Assembly: GCF_011303755.1 (NCBI RefSeq)
Contig: NZ_CP049885.1
Coordinates: 2,760,001 to 2,824,000, forward strand
DNA length: 64,000 nt
Direction of reading: 5' to 3'
Origin: Acidovorax sp. HDW3
Lineage (GTDB): Bacteria > Pseudomonadota > Gammaproteobacteria > Burkholderiales > Burkholderiaceae_C
The notes under the pieces were generated by a model that did no database searches, was not told the DNA's origin, and was given only the letters and a program-made list of their open reading frames with translations. Positions 18,133 through 26,335 of this stretch are shown one piece after another (position 1 is the first letter of the stretch; each line of letters begins with the position of its first letter). Made by a program: the position numbers and the translations under genes.

Positions 18133-19875
18133 TCAAGGCGCCTCGCCATTGACCCAGGTTTTGAGGATGTTGGCGACCGCAATCGGGTTTTCCTTGGCCA
18201 GCAAACGCGCCTCCTCCAGGCGCAGCTCCTCAGGCGAGGGACCGGGATCGACCACCTTCTTCGCCGGCAGCGCCGGGCGATCGACGTCGTCGTTCTCCAG
18301 CGCATCGAGCTGGCTGCGCGCCTCGGCAATCGCCACCGCCTCCTGCACCTCTTCGAGCTTGGGCTGGCGCAGCGCCGGGCGAATCAGGCCAAACAGCACC
18401 ACCATGGCAAACAGCACCATGCCCACCGGCCAGGCAAAGCTCTTGGCCAGCTCCACGGTTTCGGGCTGCTTCCACAACGGCAGGGGCTCGATCGCTTTTT
18501 CGGGCTGGAACAAAGTGTTCATCAGGTTGACGGAGTCGCCCCGGTCTTTGTTGTAGCCAATGGTCTCGCGCACCAGGGCCGTCATCTGTTCGAGCTGCTC
18601 GGGCGCCAGGGCCTTGTTCTCCACCTGGCCCTTGTCGCCCTGGCTGGGCTGGTAGTTGACGACCACGGCCGCCGTCAGGCGCTTGATGCTGCCATTGCCG
18701 CCGCCCGCACGGGTCACGCGCACGGTCTTGTCTACTTCAAAATTGGTGATGGATTCGCGCTTGACGCCACCGCCGCTGCCACTGCCGCCGGGCTGGCTGC
18801 TCGACACCGAGGGCGCCGGGTTGGCGCCATTGATGGGCGCCGTCGAGCCCTGCGGCGGCTGGTTGCTTACCGCCCCCGGAATACCCGAGGGCAGCACCGT
18901 ACCGGGGCCGCCACTCTCCACTACCTGCTGGCTGCGCACCGCGCTGGCGTCCTGCGCCAGGTTGGGGCGGTGCTGCTCCGAGGTCTGCTCGGTCTGGCTG
19001 AAATCGACCTCCGCCGTCACCTGGGCCTTGACGTTGCCGCGCCCGACCACGGGCTCCAGGATGTCGAGAATGCGGCGCTGGTACTGCTCTTCGAGCTTTT
19101 GCACATACTGCACCTGCTGCACATCAATGCTGGAGCCGCCACTGCCCGGCCCGCCCTCGGGCGTCTGCGACAGCAGCTTGCCGGTATCGTCCACCACGCT
19201 CACCGCCTGCGGCTGCAGCTCGGGCACGCTCGACGCCACCAGGTGCACGATGCCGGCAATCTGCGCCCGATCGAGAAACCGCCCCGGGTACAACCCCAGC
19301 AGCACCGAGGCCGAAGGCTTTTGCTGCTCGCGGAAAAAACCGTTCTGGTTCGGCAGCGCCAGGTGCACGCGCGCGCTTTGCACCGAGTCGAGCGCCTGAA
19401 TGGAGCGCGTGAGCTCACCTTCGAGCCCGCGCTGAAAATTCAGCCGCTCCTGAAACTGGGTGACGCCAAACTTGGCGTTCTCCATCAACTCGAACCCCGT
19501 TACCGAGCCCTTGGGCAGCCCCTGGGTGGCGAGCTTGAGGCGCACATCGTGCACGCGCTCGGTCGGCACCATGATGGCGCCGCCGCCCTCGGTGTACTTG
19601 TAGGGCACGTTCATCTGCGCCAGCTGGGCGACGATGGCGCCGCCATCCTTGTCGCTGAGGTTGGCAAACAGCACCCGGTAGTCGGGCTGGCGGTTGAGCA
19701 AAATCGCCGCCACCACCGCCGCCACCAACAACACCAGGCCGGCAACCAGCTGCATACGCTGCTTGCGGTCGAGCGCTTCGAGCCGCTGGCGCAACGCCGG
19801 CAAGCCCGCCGCAGGCGGCGTGGGCGTCACGGGCGGTGCGGGCGGGTTGTCGGGAACTTCAGCAACGGCAGACAT
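18133..19875 (-). CDS. fliF: FliF, flagellar MS-ring protein
   Basis: A 580-residue protein with two transmembrane helices, at about 39-59 (LVAGLVLLVAAVVAAILL) and 465-487 (WPVGMVLFAMVVLFGLI). The periplasmic ring-building domains lie between them, with a low-complexity Ser/Gly/Pro stretch around 320-370. The C-terminal tail (about 540-580) binds FliG. FliF forms the MS ring on which the motor and export gate are built. It is the first gene of the leftward fliF-R operon and faces fliE across 174 bp. Confidence 0.97.
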   Translation of the reverse strand: MSAVAEVPDNPPAPPVTPTPPAAGLPALRQRLEALDRKQRMQLVAGLVLLVAAVVAAILLNRQPDYRVLFANLSDKDGGAIVAQLAQMNVPYKYTEGGGAIMVPTERVHDVRLKLATQGLPKGSVTGFELMENAKFGVTQFQERLNFQRGLEGELTRSIQALDSVQSARVHLALPNQNGFFREQQKPSASVLLGLYPGRFLDRAQIAGIVHLVASSVPELQPQAVSVVDDTGKLLSQTPEGGPGSGGSSIDVQQVQYVQKLEEQYQRRILDILEPVVGRGNVKAQVTAEVDFSQTEQTSEQHRPNLAQDASAVRSQQVVESGGPGTVLPSGIPGAVSNQPPQGSTAPINGANPAPSVSSSQPGGSGSGGGVKRESITNFEVDKTVRVTRAGGGNGSIKRLTAAVVVNYQPSQGDKGQVENKALAPEQLEQMTALVRETIGYNKDRGDSVNLMNTLFQPEKAIEPLPLWKQPETVELAKSFAWPVGMVLFAMVVLFGLIRPALRQPKLEEVQEAVAIAEARSQLDALENDDVDRPALPAKKVVDPGPSPEELRLEEARLLAKENPIAVANILKTWVNGEAP

Positions 19876-20049
19876 GGTGTGGATCGAATATCAAAACCGC
19901 AAAGGGAATCAGCGGTGTGCCGATTATTGGCGCAGCGCAAGTACCCATTCACACAATAAAGCGCGCCTTTGGCCATCTATTCCAGAAGATGGCGCCGCGC
20001 CCAAGCCCTAGGATCGCCCCATCCCCCATTGCCACGACGAGAGCCCACC
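19876..20049. promoter_or_regulatory. Divergent control region between fliF and fliE
   Basis: These 174 bp must hold promoters for the fliF-R operon (leftward) and fliE (rightward). The stretch CGATTATTGGCGCAGCGC and a nearby CACAATAAAGCGCGCC are AT-rich islands that could contain the promoters or a master-regulator site. No sigma-28 box fits on either strand, which is consistent with early (class II) expression. Confidence 0.4.
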
Positions 20050-20355
20050 ATGGATTTGCGCATCAACAGCACCAGCACCGCCCCCCTGGCCGGTACGGGC
20101 GTGGCGCGCCGCCCTGCGGCCACCGCCGGGCAGGAGGGCTTTTCCACCGCCTTCAAAGACGCCCTGCAGTCCGTCAGCCAAGCCCAAAACCAGGCCGACG
20201 CCATGAAGCGCGAAGTCCAGCTCGACAACCCCTCGGTCAGCCTGGAGCAAACCATGGTGGCCATTCAAAAAGCACAAATCGGCTTTCAGGCCACGCTGCA
20301 TGTGCGCAACCGCATGGTGCAAGCCTATTCCGACATCATGAACATGCAGGTCTGA
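20050..20355 (+). CDS. fliE: FliE, MS-ring/rod junction protein
   Basis: A 101-residue protein matching FliE over its whole length: FSTAFKDALQSVSQAQNQAD in the middle and MVAIQKAQIGFQATLHVRN, MVQAYSDIMNMQV at the end. FliE connects the FliP gate and MS ring to the proximal rod. The ATG at 20050 gives the usual length; 27 more open codons upstream would run into the promoter region. It is a single-gene unit followed by a terminator at 20383. Confidence 0.96.
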   Translation: MDLRINSTSTAPLAGTGVARRPAATAGQEGFSTAFKDALQSVSQAQNQADAMKREVQLDNPSVSLEQTMVAIQKAQIGFQATLHVRNRMVQAYSDIMNMQV

Positions 20356-20382
20356 GCCCGAGCCCTCCGGCTTATCCCATGC

Positions 20383-20412
20383 AAAAAGCCCGCTATTGAG
20401 CGGGCCTTGCTA
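20383..20412. terminator. Bidirectional hairpin terminator between fliE and fliT
   Basis: A-tract, then GCCCGCT-ATTG-AGCGGGC, then a T-rich run (CTTGCTATTTATTT). The stem is 7 bp with A/T tracts on both sides, so it can end the rightward fliE transcript and the leftward fliST transcript. A dispersed repeat follows directly. Confidence 0.7.
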
Positions 20413-20415
20413 TTT

Positions 20416-20470
20416 ATTTGATAGCTGCTAGCGCTTGCCAAATAAGCGCTAGAGCCTTATTTCATCAAAT
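20416..20470. repeat. Dispersed palindromic repeat, copy 2
   Basis: TTGATAGCTGCTAGCGCTTG, then CCAAATAAGCGCTAGAGCC and a TTTCATCAAA end. The arms TAGCGCTT and AAGCGCTA are perfect complements. It lies next to the fliE/fliT terminator, in the gap between convergent genes. Confidence 0.88.
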
Positions 20471-20476
20471 TCAAAC

Positions 20477-20776
20477 TCAATGCATGGTGTGCGGCTGGCC
20501 GTCAAACAGGTGCTCGAATTGGGCAATCCAGGGCTCGGCCAGGCAGCGAATCTGGGCATCGTTGCGCAGGATGCGCTGCATGATGCGCACCTTCTCGCGC
20601 CGGTGCTCGGGCAGCAGCTCCTGGCGCTGCGACTGGTTGCGCAGCTGCTCGATCAGCACGGCGCAAGTGCCTTCGTAGCGCACCACGCCATCCCAATCTT
20701 TCGACTTGGCAGCTTCGAGCATCTTGGCGCTGCTGTCTTCAATGGCTTTGTAGTAATCAATCAGCATTTCGGGCAT
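20477..20776 (-). CDS. fliT: FliT-like flagellar chaperone/regulator
   Basis: A 99-residue helical protein directly behind fliS (2-bp gap), the standard place of fliT. Family-like features are the length, a central conserved Leu/Arg helix (LIEQLRNQSQRQELLPEHRR) and a C-terminal region rich in charged residues. In enterics FliT is the chaperone for the cap protein FliD and an antagonist of FlhDC. Sequence conservation in this family is weak, so the call depends partly on position. Co-transcribed with fliS from the FliA promoter at 21318. Confidence 0.78.
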   Translation of the reverse strand: MPEMLIDYYKAIEDSSAKMLEAAKSKDWDGVVRYEGTCAVLIEQLRNQSQRQELLPEHRREKVRIMQRILRNDAQIRCLAEPWIAQFEHLFDGQPHTMH

Positions 20777-20778
20777 GG

Positions 20779-21285
20779 CTAGGCCCCCATGGTGGCAAAA
20801 CGCGCGGCAGCGCGGGAAGCCACGGACGTGGCGGGCGGGGTGGGAATCAGGGCCGGGGTGGGCTGCGCCGCAGCATCGAGGGCGGCGGGCGCGGGGGTTC
20901 TAATTTGGCTCCAGCTCTGGGCAATGGGCTCGATCAGGCTGGCGACCTCGGCCAGCATGGCATCGTCGTTGCGCGAATTGGCCAGGATGAGGCGGCGCAG
21001 GCTGTAGTCGTAGAGCGCTTCCAGGTTCAAGGCAATTTCACCACCGGCGTCTTTGTCGAGGGCGGTCATCAAGCCCTCTTCGATGATGCGCACCGCCTTG
21101 GAGATGCTGCTGCACTTGATTGGCACATCGCCGCGCGCGAGTGCACCGCGCGCGGTAGCAATCGAGCTGAGCACACCCTGGTACAGCAGGCTGACCAGCT
21201 GGTGCTGGTCCATGGTGTGCATACTGGTTTCCACATTGATCCGCTGGTAAGCAGATGCGGCACGGGGGTTGCGAGCGGCGAACAT
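20779..21285 (-). CDS. fliS: FliS, flagellin export chaperone
   Basis: A 168-residue protein with the FliS core: AYQRINVETSMHTMDQHQLV, LLYQGVLSSIATAR and LEALYDYSLRRLILAN. FliS binds the C-terminal disordered part of flagellin and delivers it to the export gate. It is about 40 residues longer than the usual FliS because of an Ala/Pro-rich tail. It has an excellent sigma-28 promoter about 30 bp upstream, so it belongs to the late gene class with the flagellins it serves. Confidence 0.95.
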   Translation of the reverse strand: MFAARNPRAASAYQRINVETSMHTMDQHQLVSLLYQGVLSSIATARGALARGDVPIKCSSISKAVRIIEEGLMTALDKDAGGEIALNLEALYDYSLRRLILANSRNDDAMLAEVASLIEPIAQSWSQIRTPAPAALDAAAQPTPALIPTPPATSVASRAAARFATMGA

Positions 21286-21317
21286 GGGTGGCTATCCTTG
21301 GGAACTGACTGGTGTTT

Positions 21318-21344
21318 TTATCGGCCTAGCGCCGGCAAACTGTA
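21318..21344 (-). promoter_or_regulatory. Sigma-28 (FliA) promoter of fliST
   Basis: On the minus strand the sequence reads TACAGTTT, 11 bp, then GCCGATAA. Against the consensus TAAAGTTT-N11-GCCGATAA this is 7/8 and 8/8 matches with the exact spacing. It lies between the fliD stop and the fliS start and leaves a leader of roughly 25-30 nt. Confidence 0.8.
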
Positions 21345-21346
21345 GG

Positions 21347-22762
21347 TCAGTTCGACTTGTTCCAGGTCGTCACCTGCTGCGAGATATAGGCATTGAGCGC
21401 GGTCAGTTTGCTCATCTGCGAATCAAGCGCGGTGTAGCGCGCCTTGAGCAAAGACTCCGTACTATCGGCTCGGTCATTCACCCGCGCAATTTCCTTCACA
21501 TCACGCTCCTTGACTTTTTTCAGCTGTGCGTCTTTGGAGGCAAAAAAGCCGCTGGAATCGAGCATTCTGGAAGTGGCGTCCTTGATTTTCTCGGCCACAC
21601 CATCGACGGTGCTGCCATTGCCATCGGCGCCCACAAACATAGCCTTGAGCCCGGCAGGATCTTGCATGGCAGCCGCGAGCTTGGTGCTGTCAATGCTCAA
21701 ATCTCCACCTTTGATCATGCCCAGGCCAATGCTGGAGAGCGTTTTCATCGTGCCCGTGCTGCTCGACACCGACAGCATGGCGTTGCGCAGCATGTTCTGC
21801 AAACCCACCGCCGTCGAGTCGCCCTGCAACAAGCCGCCTTGTTTGGTGCCTGCGTCGTACTTGGTCAAATCGTTGAGTGCCTGGTTGACGGCGTTATAGG
21901 CAATGACCAAATCTTCAATGTTCTTTTTGATCGCCGAGTTGTCCTTGGATACGGTGATGGCGATGGGTGCCGTAGTGACCTGCTCGGCCTTGAACGTCAC
22001 GCCCGCAACGGCGTTTTCAAACGTGTTGGTGGCCGAAGTAACGTCGTAGCTGCCATTGATCCTGGCCTTGGCGTTGGCGCCCGCGTTGGCGCCGGGGTCG
22101 GTAGAGAGGCCATTGCTCAGGCGCTGCAAACCCGCAGGATCGCCCGTGGTGACCGTCATTTGAAAACCAAACTCTTCGCCCGTGGCCTTGCTGCGCAGCA
22201 TCAGGCGCTGGCCAGAGGTATCGGTAAGGATGGTGGCCGTGACGCCGGTGTTGGCACCGTTGATCTTGCCCGCCACATCGGCCACCGTGTCGGATGCCGA
22301 AACCGCAATATCCACCCCCGGCGTCGTGCCCGCCGTAAAGCTGCCGCCCGACCATTTGCCCATTTGCAAGTGCAACGTTCCGGCCCCCACGCCCGTGCCG
22401 GTCGGGATGGCATCCGCAGTGGACACCTGGGCCTTGGCCAGCTGCGAGACTTCAACGTTGAAGGTCGTCTCCACCGTGCCGCCAATGGCGGTGGCAGACA
22501 CAAATTTGCTGTCCGACGAGCTGGCGGAAACAGCATTCCAGCCCGTTACGCTAGAGAGCTTGCCCGCCGCCAGCTGCAGCGAAGACACCAGCGACTTGAC
22601 CTGCCCGAAGGTGGAGATCTTGGCATCCGTCAGCTTGATCTGATCGTTCAGCCCGTTAGGGCGGGTAATGGACAACTTGACCGCATCGACCGACGCCTTG
22701 ATGAGCGCGTTGACATCGACACTCCCCCCCAGGCCCACACCAATGGAAGAAAAACTGGCCAT
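21347..22762 (-). CDS. fliD: FliD, filament cap protein
   Basis: A 471-residue hook-associated protein 2. The N-terminus has MASFSSIGVGLGGSVDVNAL and the C-terminus has VNDRADSTESLLKARYTALD and LNAYISQQVTTWNKSN, the coiled-coil ends that sit on hook-filament junction proteins; the middle is variable. It caps the growing filament. GGAGG lies 6 nt before the ATG at 22762; longer open frame upstream is not used. It is followed by the fliS promoter and not by an obvious terminator. Confidence 0.95.
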   Translation of the reverse strand: MASFSSIGVGLGGSVDVNALIKASVDAVKLSITRPNGLNDQIKLTDAKISTFGQVKSLVSSLQLAAGKLSSVTGWNAVSASSSDSKFVSATAIGGTVETTFNVEVSQLAKAQVSTADAIPTGTGVGAGTLHLQMGKWSGGSFTAGTTPGVDIAVSASDTVADVAGKINGANTGVTATILTDTSGQRLMLRSKATGEEFGFQMTVTTGDPAGLQRLSNGLSTDPGANAGANAKARINGSYDVTSATNTFENAVAGVTFKAEQVTTAPIAITVSKDNSAIKKNIEDLVIAYNAVNQALNDLTKYDAGTKQGGLLQGDSTAVGLQNMLRNAMLSVSSSTGTMKTLSSIGLGMIKGGDLSIDSTKLAAAMQDPAGLKAMFVGADGNGSTVDGVAEKIKDATSRMLDSSGFFASKDAQLKKVKERDVKEIARVNDRADSTESLLKARYTALDSQMSKLTALNAYISQQVTTWNKSN

Positions 22763-22882
22763 GACACACCTCCAGGGAAGGACTCTACGAATCCGATCAT
22801 TATCAGAAAAAAACGTTCCGGTGGCACACCGATAAACGTCCCCAATCCCCCCCAATCCAAGCTTTGGTCTTCTTCCAGCGCC

Positions 22883-22916
22883 ACAAGGCGGCGGCCCTTG
22901 GTTGCCGCCGCCTTGT
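22883..22916. terminator. Strong hairpin downstream of flagellin 1
   Basis: ACAAGGCGGCGGC, an 8-nt loop, then GCCGCCGCCTTGT: a perfect 13-bp stem 50 bp after the flagellin 1 stop on the minus strand. It lacks a clean U-tract, so it could act as terminator or as a 3' stabilising hairpin of the abundant flagellin mRNA. Confidence 0.55.
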
Positions 22917-22966
22917 CTTGTCAACCCGGCCGGGCATCAGGCCCCGGCCAAGCCAATTCCTGCCGC

Positions 22967-24487
22967 TTAGCCGCGCAGCAGGGCCAGCACGCCCTGCGGC
23001 AGCTGGTTGGCCTGGGCCACCATGGCGGTGCCGGCCTGCTGCAGAATCTGCGCCTTCGACAGGTTGGCGGTTTCTGCCGCAAAGTCAGCGTCCAAAATAC
23101 GGCTACGCGAGGCAGACATGTTCTCAGAAGTGATTTGCAGTGCCGCAATACTGGTTTCAAAACGCGACTGCAGGGCACCGAGCTTGGCGCGCTCGCCAGC
23201 AATGAAGGACAACGCCGAATCGACAGTCTTGAGGGCATGGGTCGCCTTGCCGAAGCTGGTGATATCGAGGTCTGCCACTTTCTTCAAGTCAGAGCTGGCC
23301 GTACCAGGGGTTGCCTGCAATGCCGTGGTCGTCGTGGATACTGCACTGAACGACTTATCTGAGTCCAGCGTAAGGTAACCACTGACCGTAACGTTTTCCG
23401 CCGTAGAGGCAGTGGAAATACTGACGGCCGACCCTGCCGCAGCCATCACACCCTTGCCATCGCCCGCCATTTTTTGAACACTCACAGCGGCAGCGTTTGA
23501 AGACGTACCCGAATTGCCAACCATGATGTTCACACCTGTCTCATTCGACAGAATGATCCCGGTGGCCGTATCGTTCAAAGAGGCAACCACGCCCGTTTTG
23601 GCAGACTGCTCGTTGATGGCAGAAATTGCTGTAGACAGACCATCCGAACCACTGGTGGCAGACAAAGAGAACGAAATTTTTTGGACTGCCGAGTCGCCAG
23701 ACTGCACGGACAGAGAATAAGCCCCAGTACCACCAAACCCCAGCTGCACAGCGGTACGCGCCGTCGCCGTGACGCCGGTGTACTGCGACTGCAAATTGAT
23801 CGATTCCGCCGTGGTTTTCGAGGTCTCATTGGTGACCGTGGTGATGTTTTTGCTCCCCAAAGCACCATTGATCGCAATCGTGCCGCCCGTCACCCCGTTG
23901 GTGGCATAGGCGTTCGATGCCGCAGAAGTTGCAGCAGCACCCGTACCGGCAGCATTGGTGCCCGACACCTGGTTGTTGCCGTACACGCTGGTACGCAGGT
24001 TGGCTGTGGCGGCGACGATGGTTTGGTTGGCGTTGGCCCCCACCTGGAATTGCTGCGTACCAAAGCTGCCATCGAGCAGCTTAGCGCCGTTGAATTCAGT
24101 GGTTTGCGAGATGCGGTCGAGCTCCGACACCAACTGACCCACTTCCTGCTGCAGAGCTTGACGATCCGATGCGCTATTGGAAGCGTTGGCCGACTGCACG
24201 GCCAGCTCGCGCACACGCTGCAAGATGTCGCCCGATGCCTTCATGGCACCTTCCGCCGTTTGCGCCAGCGAGATACCGTCGTTGGCGTTGCGCACTGCCT
24301 GGTTCAGACCCCGGATCTGGCCGGTGAAACGCTCCGAGATGGCCAGGCCGGCTGCGTCATCCTTGGCGCTGTTGATGCGCAGGCCCGAAGACAGGCGCTG
24401 GATGGATGTGTTGAGCGAACTCTGACTCACGCCCAGGTTGCGCTGGGCGGTGAGCGAGGCAATGTTGGTCATGATGGAGGCGGCCAT
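22967..24487 (-). CDS. fliC: Flagellin 1
   Basis: A 506-residue flagellin. The conserved N-terminal D0/D1 region (about 1-165, with [20 protein letters not shown] and [18 protein letters not shown]) and the C-terminal D1/D0 region (about 410-506, with [20 protein letters not shown] and [18 protein letters not shown]) flank a Ser/Thr/Ala-rich surface part that is a likely O-glycosylation target. AGGAG lies 7 nt upstream. A sigma-28 promoter is at 24600. It is divergent from the nearly equal-length flagellin 2. Confidence 0.97.
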   Translation of the reverse strand: MAASIMTNIASLTAQRNLGVSQSSLNTSIQRLSSGLRINSAKDDAAGLAISERFTGQIRGLNQAVRNANDGISLAQTAEGAMKASGDILQRVRELAVQSANASNSASDRQALQQEVGQLVSELDRISQTTEFNGAKLLDGSFGTQQFQVGANANQTIVAATANLRTSVYGNNQVSGTNAAGTGAAATSAASNAYATNGVTGGTIAINGALGSKNITTVTNETSKTTAESINLQSQYTGVTATARTAVQLGFGGTGAYSLSVQSGDSAVQKISFSLSATSGSDGLSTAISAINEQSAKTGVVASLNDTATGIILSNETGVNIMVGNSGTSSNAAAVSVQKMAGDGKGVMAAAGSAVSISTASTAENVTVSGYLTLDSDKSFSAVSTTTTALQATPGTASSDLKKVADLDITSFGKATHALKTVDSALSFIAGERAKLGALQSRFETSIAALQITSENMSASRSRILDADFAAETANLSKAQILQQAGTAMVAQANQLPQGVLALLRG

Positions 24488-24803
24488 TGCGAATCTCCTA
24501 AAAAAACAAAGACTGACGGAGGGTTGTTCTGTGCGCCAACCCTGTGCCGGCTCAAGAACGGCGGGGATCGCACCACTGGCAACCGCCCGTTGGATGTGTT
24601 TTCGGGCAGCGCCCGGAAAACTTTAGGCCCAAACGCAAAGAAAGCGCGGTTTTGCTGCCGCTTATCCCTCCAACGCCCAGCCGGTACGCCAACCACAATC
24701 AGCCCACGTTCCCCAAAGTCCGCCGGAATGCTGACGCTTGCACCGGCCCCGCGCTACGGCGCCATTGCCTGCACGTCACGCCCTCGCGCAACAGGAGTAA
24801 CCC
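24488..24803. promoter_or_regulatory. Divergent control region between two flagellin genes (316 bp)
   Basis: No coding potential was seen. It holds the sigma-28 promoter of flagellin 1 (24600-24625, minus strand) and an untranslated leader of about 110 nt. For flagellin 2 the best rightward -10 candidate is GCCGCTTA at 24657-24664, but no TAAA box lies at the normal distance (CAAA is 17 bp upstream of it), so that promoter is uncertain. The two genes therefore may not be expressed equally. Confidence 0.6.
24600..24625 (-). promoter_or_regulatory. Sigma-28 (FliA) promoter of flagellin 1
   Basis: The minus strand reads TAAAGTTT, 10 bp, then GCCCGAAA. The -35 part is a perfect consensus match; the -10 part matches GCCGATAA in five of eight positions and the spacer is 1 bp short. 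The region between is an imperfect inverted repeat (TTTTCCGGGC / GCCCGAAAA). Confidence 0.62.
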
Positions 24804-26327
24804 ATGGCCTCGACCATCAATACCAACATTGCCTCACTCACCGCCCAACGCAACCTGGGCGTGAGCCAGGGTTCGCTTAACACATCCATCCAGCGCCTGT
24901 CTTCGGGCCTGCGCATCAACAGCGCCAAGGATGACGCGGCCGGCTTGGCCATTTCCGAGCGTTTTACCAGCCAGATTCGGGGCCTGAACCAGGCAGCACG
25001 CAACGCCAACGACGGTATCTCGCTGGCGCAAACGGCGGAAGGCGCGCTCAAGTCATCAGGCGACATCTTGCAGCGTGTGCGCGAGCTGGCCGTGCAGTCG
25101 GCCAACGCTTCCAACAGCGCTTCTGACCGCCAGGCATTGCAACAAGAAGTCAGCCAACTGGTGGCCGAACTCGACCGCGTAGCGCAGACTACCGAATTCA
25201 ACGGTGCCAAGCTGCTGGACGGCAGCTTTGGCACGCAACAATTCCAGGTGGGTGCCAACGCCAACCAGACCATCGTCGCCGCCACGGCCAACCTGCGCAC
25301 CAGCGTGTACGGCAACAACCAGGTGTCAGGCTCCAGCGCCACCGGGGCCGATGCCACAGCCACGGTCGCCGCTGCCAGCACTGCCTACAGCGCCAATGGC
25401 GTGGCCGGCGGCACGATTGCCATCAACGGCGCACTGGGCAGCCAAAACATCACCGTCGGCGCCAACGAACACAGCAGCAAAACTGCCGAGCTGATTAACC
25501 TGCAAACCCAATACACGGGCGTGACAGCCTCGGCACGCACCACAGCGCAGCTGCAATTTGGTGCCACCGGCGCCTACAGCCTGACCTTGTTATCGGACAA
25601 CAGCGACGAGAAGACCATCTCTTTTGCCGTCTCGGCCACATCCGGATCAGATGGCCTGGCCAACGCAGTGGCTGCCATCAACGAGCAATCCTCAAAAACC
25701 GGCGTAGTGGCATCCCTCAACCAAACCGCTGACGGCATCATCCTGACCAACCCCACTGGCAACACCATTGCAGTGGGAAAAACGGGAGGCACCAACGCTG
25801 GCGCCGTCACCGTACAAAAACTTGTCGGCGACGGCAAAGGCAGCGTAACCACGGCAGGCACCAACCAGACGCTGGCAGCCGCTTCCGGCGCCACCCCCAG
25901 CGTGGGCGTCAGCGGTTATATCACTTTGGACTCAGACAAATCATTCAGCGCTGTATCCACAACAACTACAGCCCTGGGCGGGGCGGGCAGTACACTTAAT
26001 TCCGATCTGAAAAAAGTTTCAGAGCTTGATATTACCGATTTTGGCAAAGCAACGCACGCACTCAAAACGGTGGACTCAGCCCTCTCATTCATTGCCGGGG
26101 AGCGCGCCAAGCTTGGTGCCTTGCAGTCACGCTTTGAAACCAGCATTGCCAGCCTGAACATTACATCTGAAAATATGTCAGCCTCGCGTTCACGCATTTT
26201 GGACGCCGATTTTGCACAAGAAACTGCAAACCTATCACGCACCCAAATTTTGCAGCAGGCTGGCACCGCCATGGTGGCCCAGGCCAATCAAATTCCGCAA
26301 AGCGTGCTCTCTCTGCTCAAGGGCTAA
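24804..26327 (+). CDS. Flagellin 2
   Basis: A 507-residue flagellin closely related to flagellin 1: the N-terminal 170 residues differ in few places (for example QGSLN for QSSLN) and the C-terminal 100 residues are nearly the same ([20 protein letters not shown]). AGGAG lies 6 nt upstream of the ATG. The 5' part has the high-GC codon use of the neighbourhood, but from about 25900 the codons become AT-richer although the protein stays like flagellin 1, and this continues into the next gene. The OGT-like glycosyltransferase starts 8 bp after the stop. Confidence 0.96.
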   Translation: MASTINTNIASLTAQRNLGVSQGSLNTSIQRLSSGLRINSAKDDAAGLAISERFTSQIRGLNQAARNANDGISLAQTAEGALKSSGDILQRVRELAVQSANASNSASDRQALQQEVSQLVAELDRVAQTTEFNGAKLLDGSFGTQQFQVGANANQTIVAATANLRTSVYGNNQVSGSSATGADATATVAAASTAYSANGVAGGTIAINGALGSQNITVGANEHSSKTAELINLQTQYTGVTASARTTAQLQFGATGAYSLTLLSDNSDEKTISFAVSATSGSDGLANAVAAINEQSSKTGVVASLNQTADGIILTNPTGNTIAVGKTGGTNAGAVTVQKLVGDGKGSVTTAGTNQTLAAASGATPSVGVSGYITLDSDKSFSAVSTTTTALGGAGSTLNSDLKKVSELDITDFGKATHALKTVDSALSFIAGERAKLGALQSRFETSIASLNITSENMSASRSRILDADFAQETANLSRTQILQQAGTAMVAQANQIPQSVLSLLKG

Positions 26328-26335
26328 TTTTCAGC

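Noticed and set aside
16033-19959. A very long rightward open frame (over 1300 codons) opposite fliF, fliG and fliH
   Set aside because: It is antisense to three certain flagellar genes, is rich in His/Arg/Gln as expected for the complement of GC-rich coding DNA, and has no recognisable domain. Similar antisense frames opposite cheA, fliI and flgK/J were rejected for the same reason.
22763-22860. ACCGATAA on the plus strand between fliD and flagellin 1 as a FliA promoter
   Set aside because: It points toward the 3' end of flagellin 1 (antisense), and its -35 region matches poorly; no sensible gene lies downstream.
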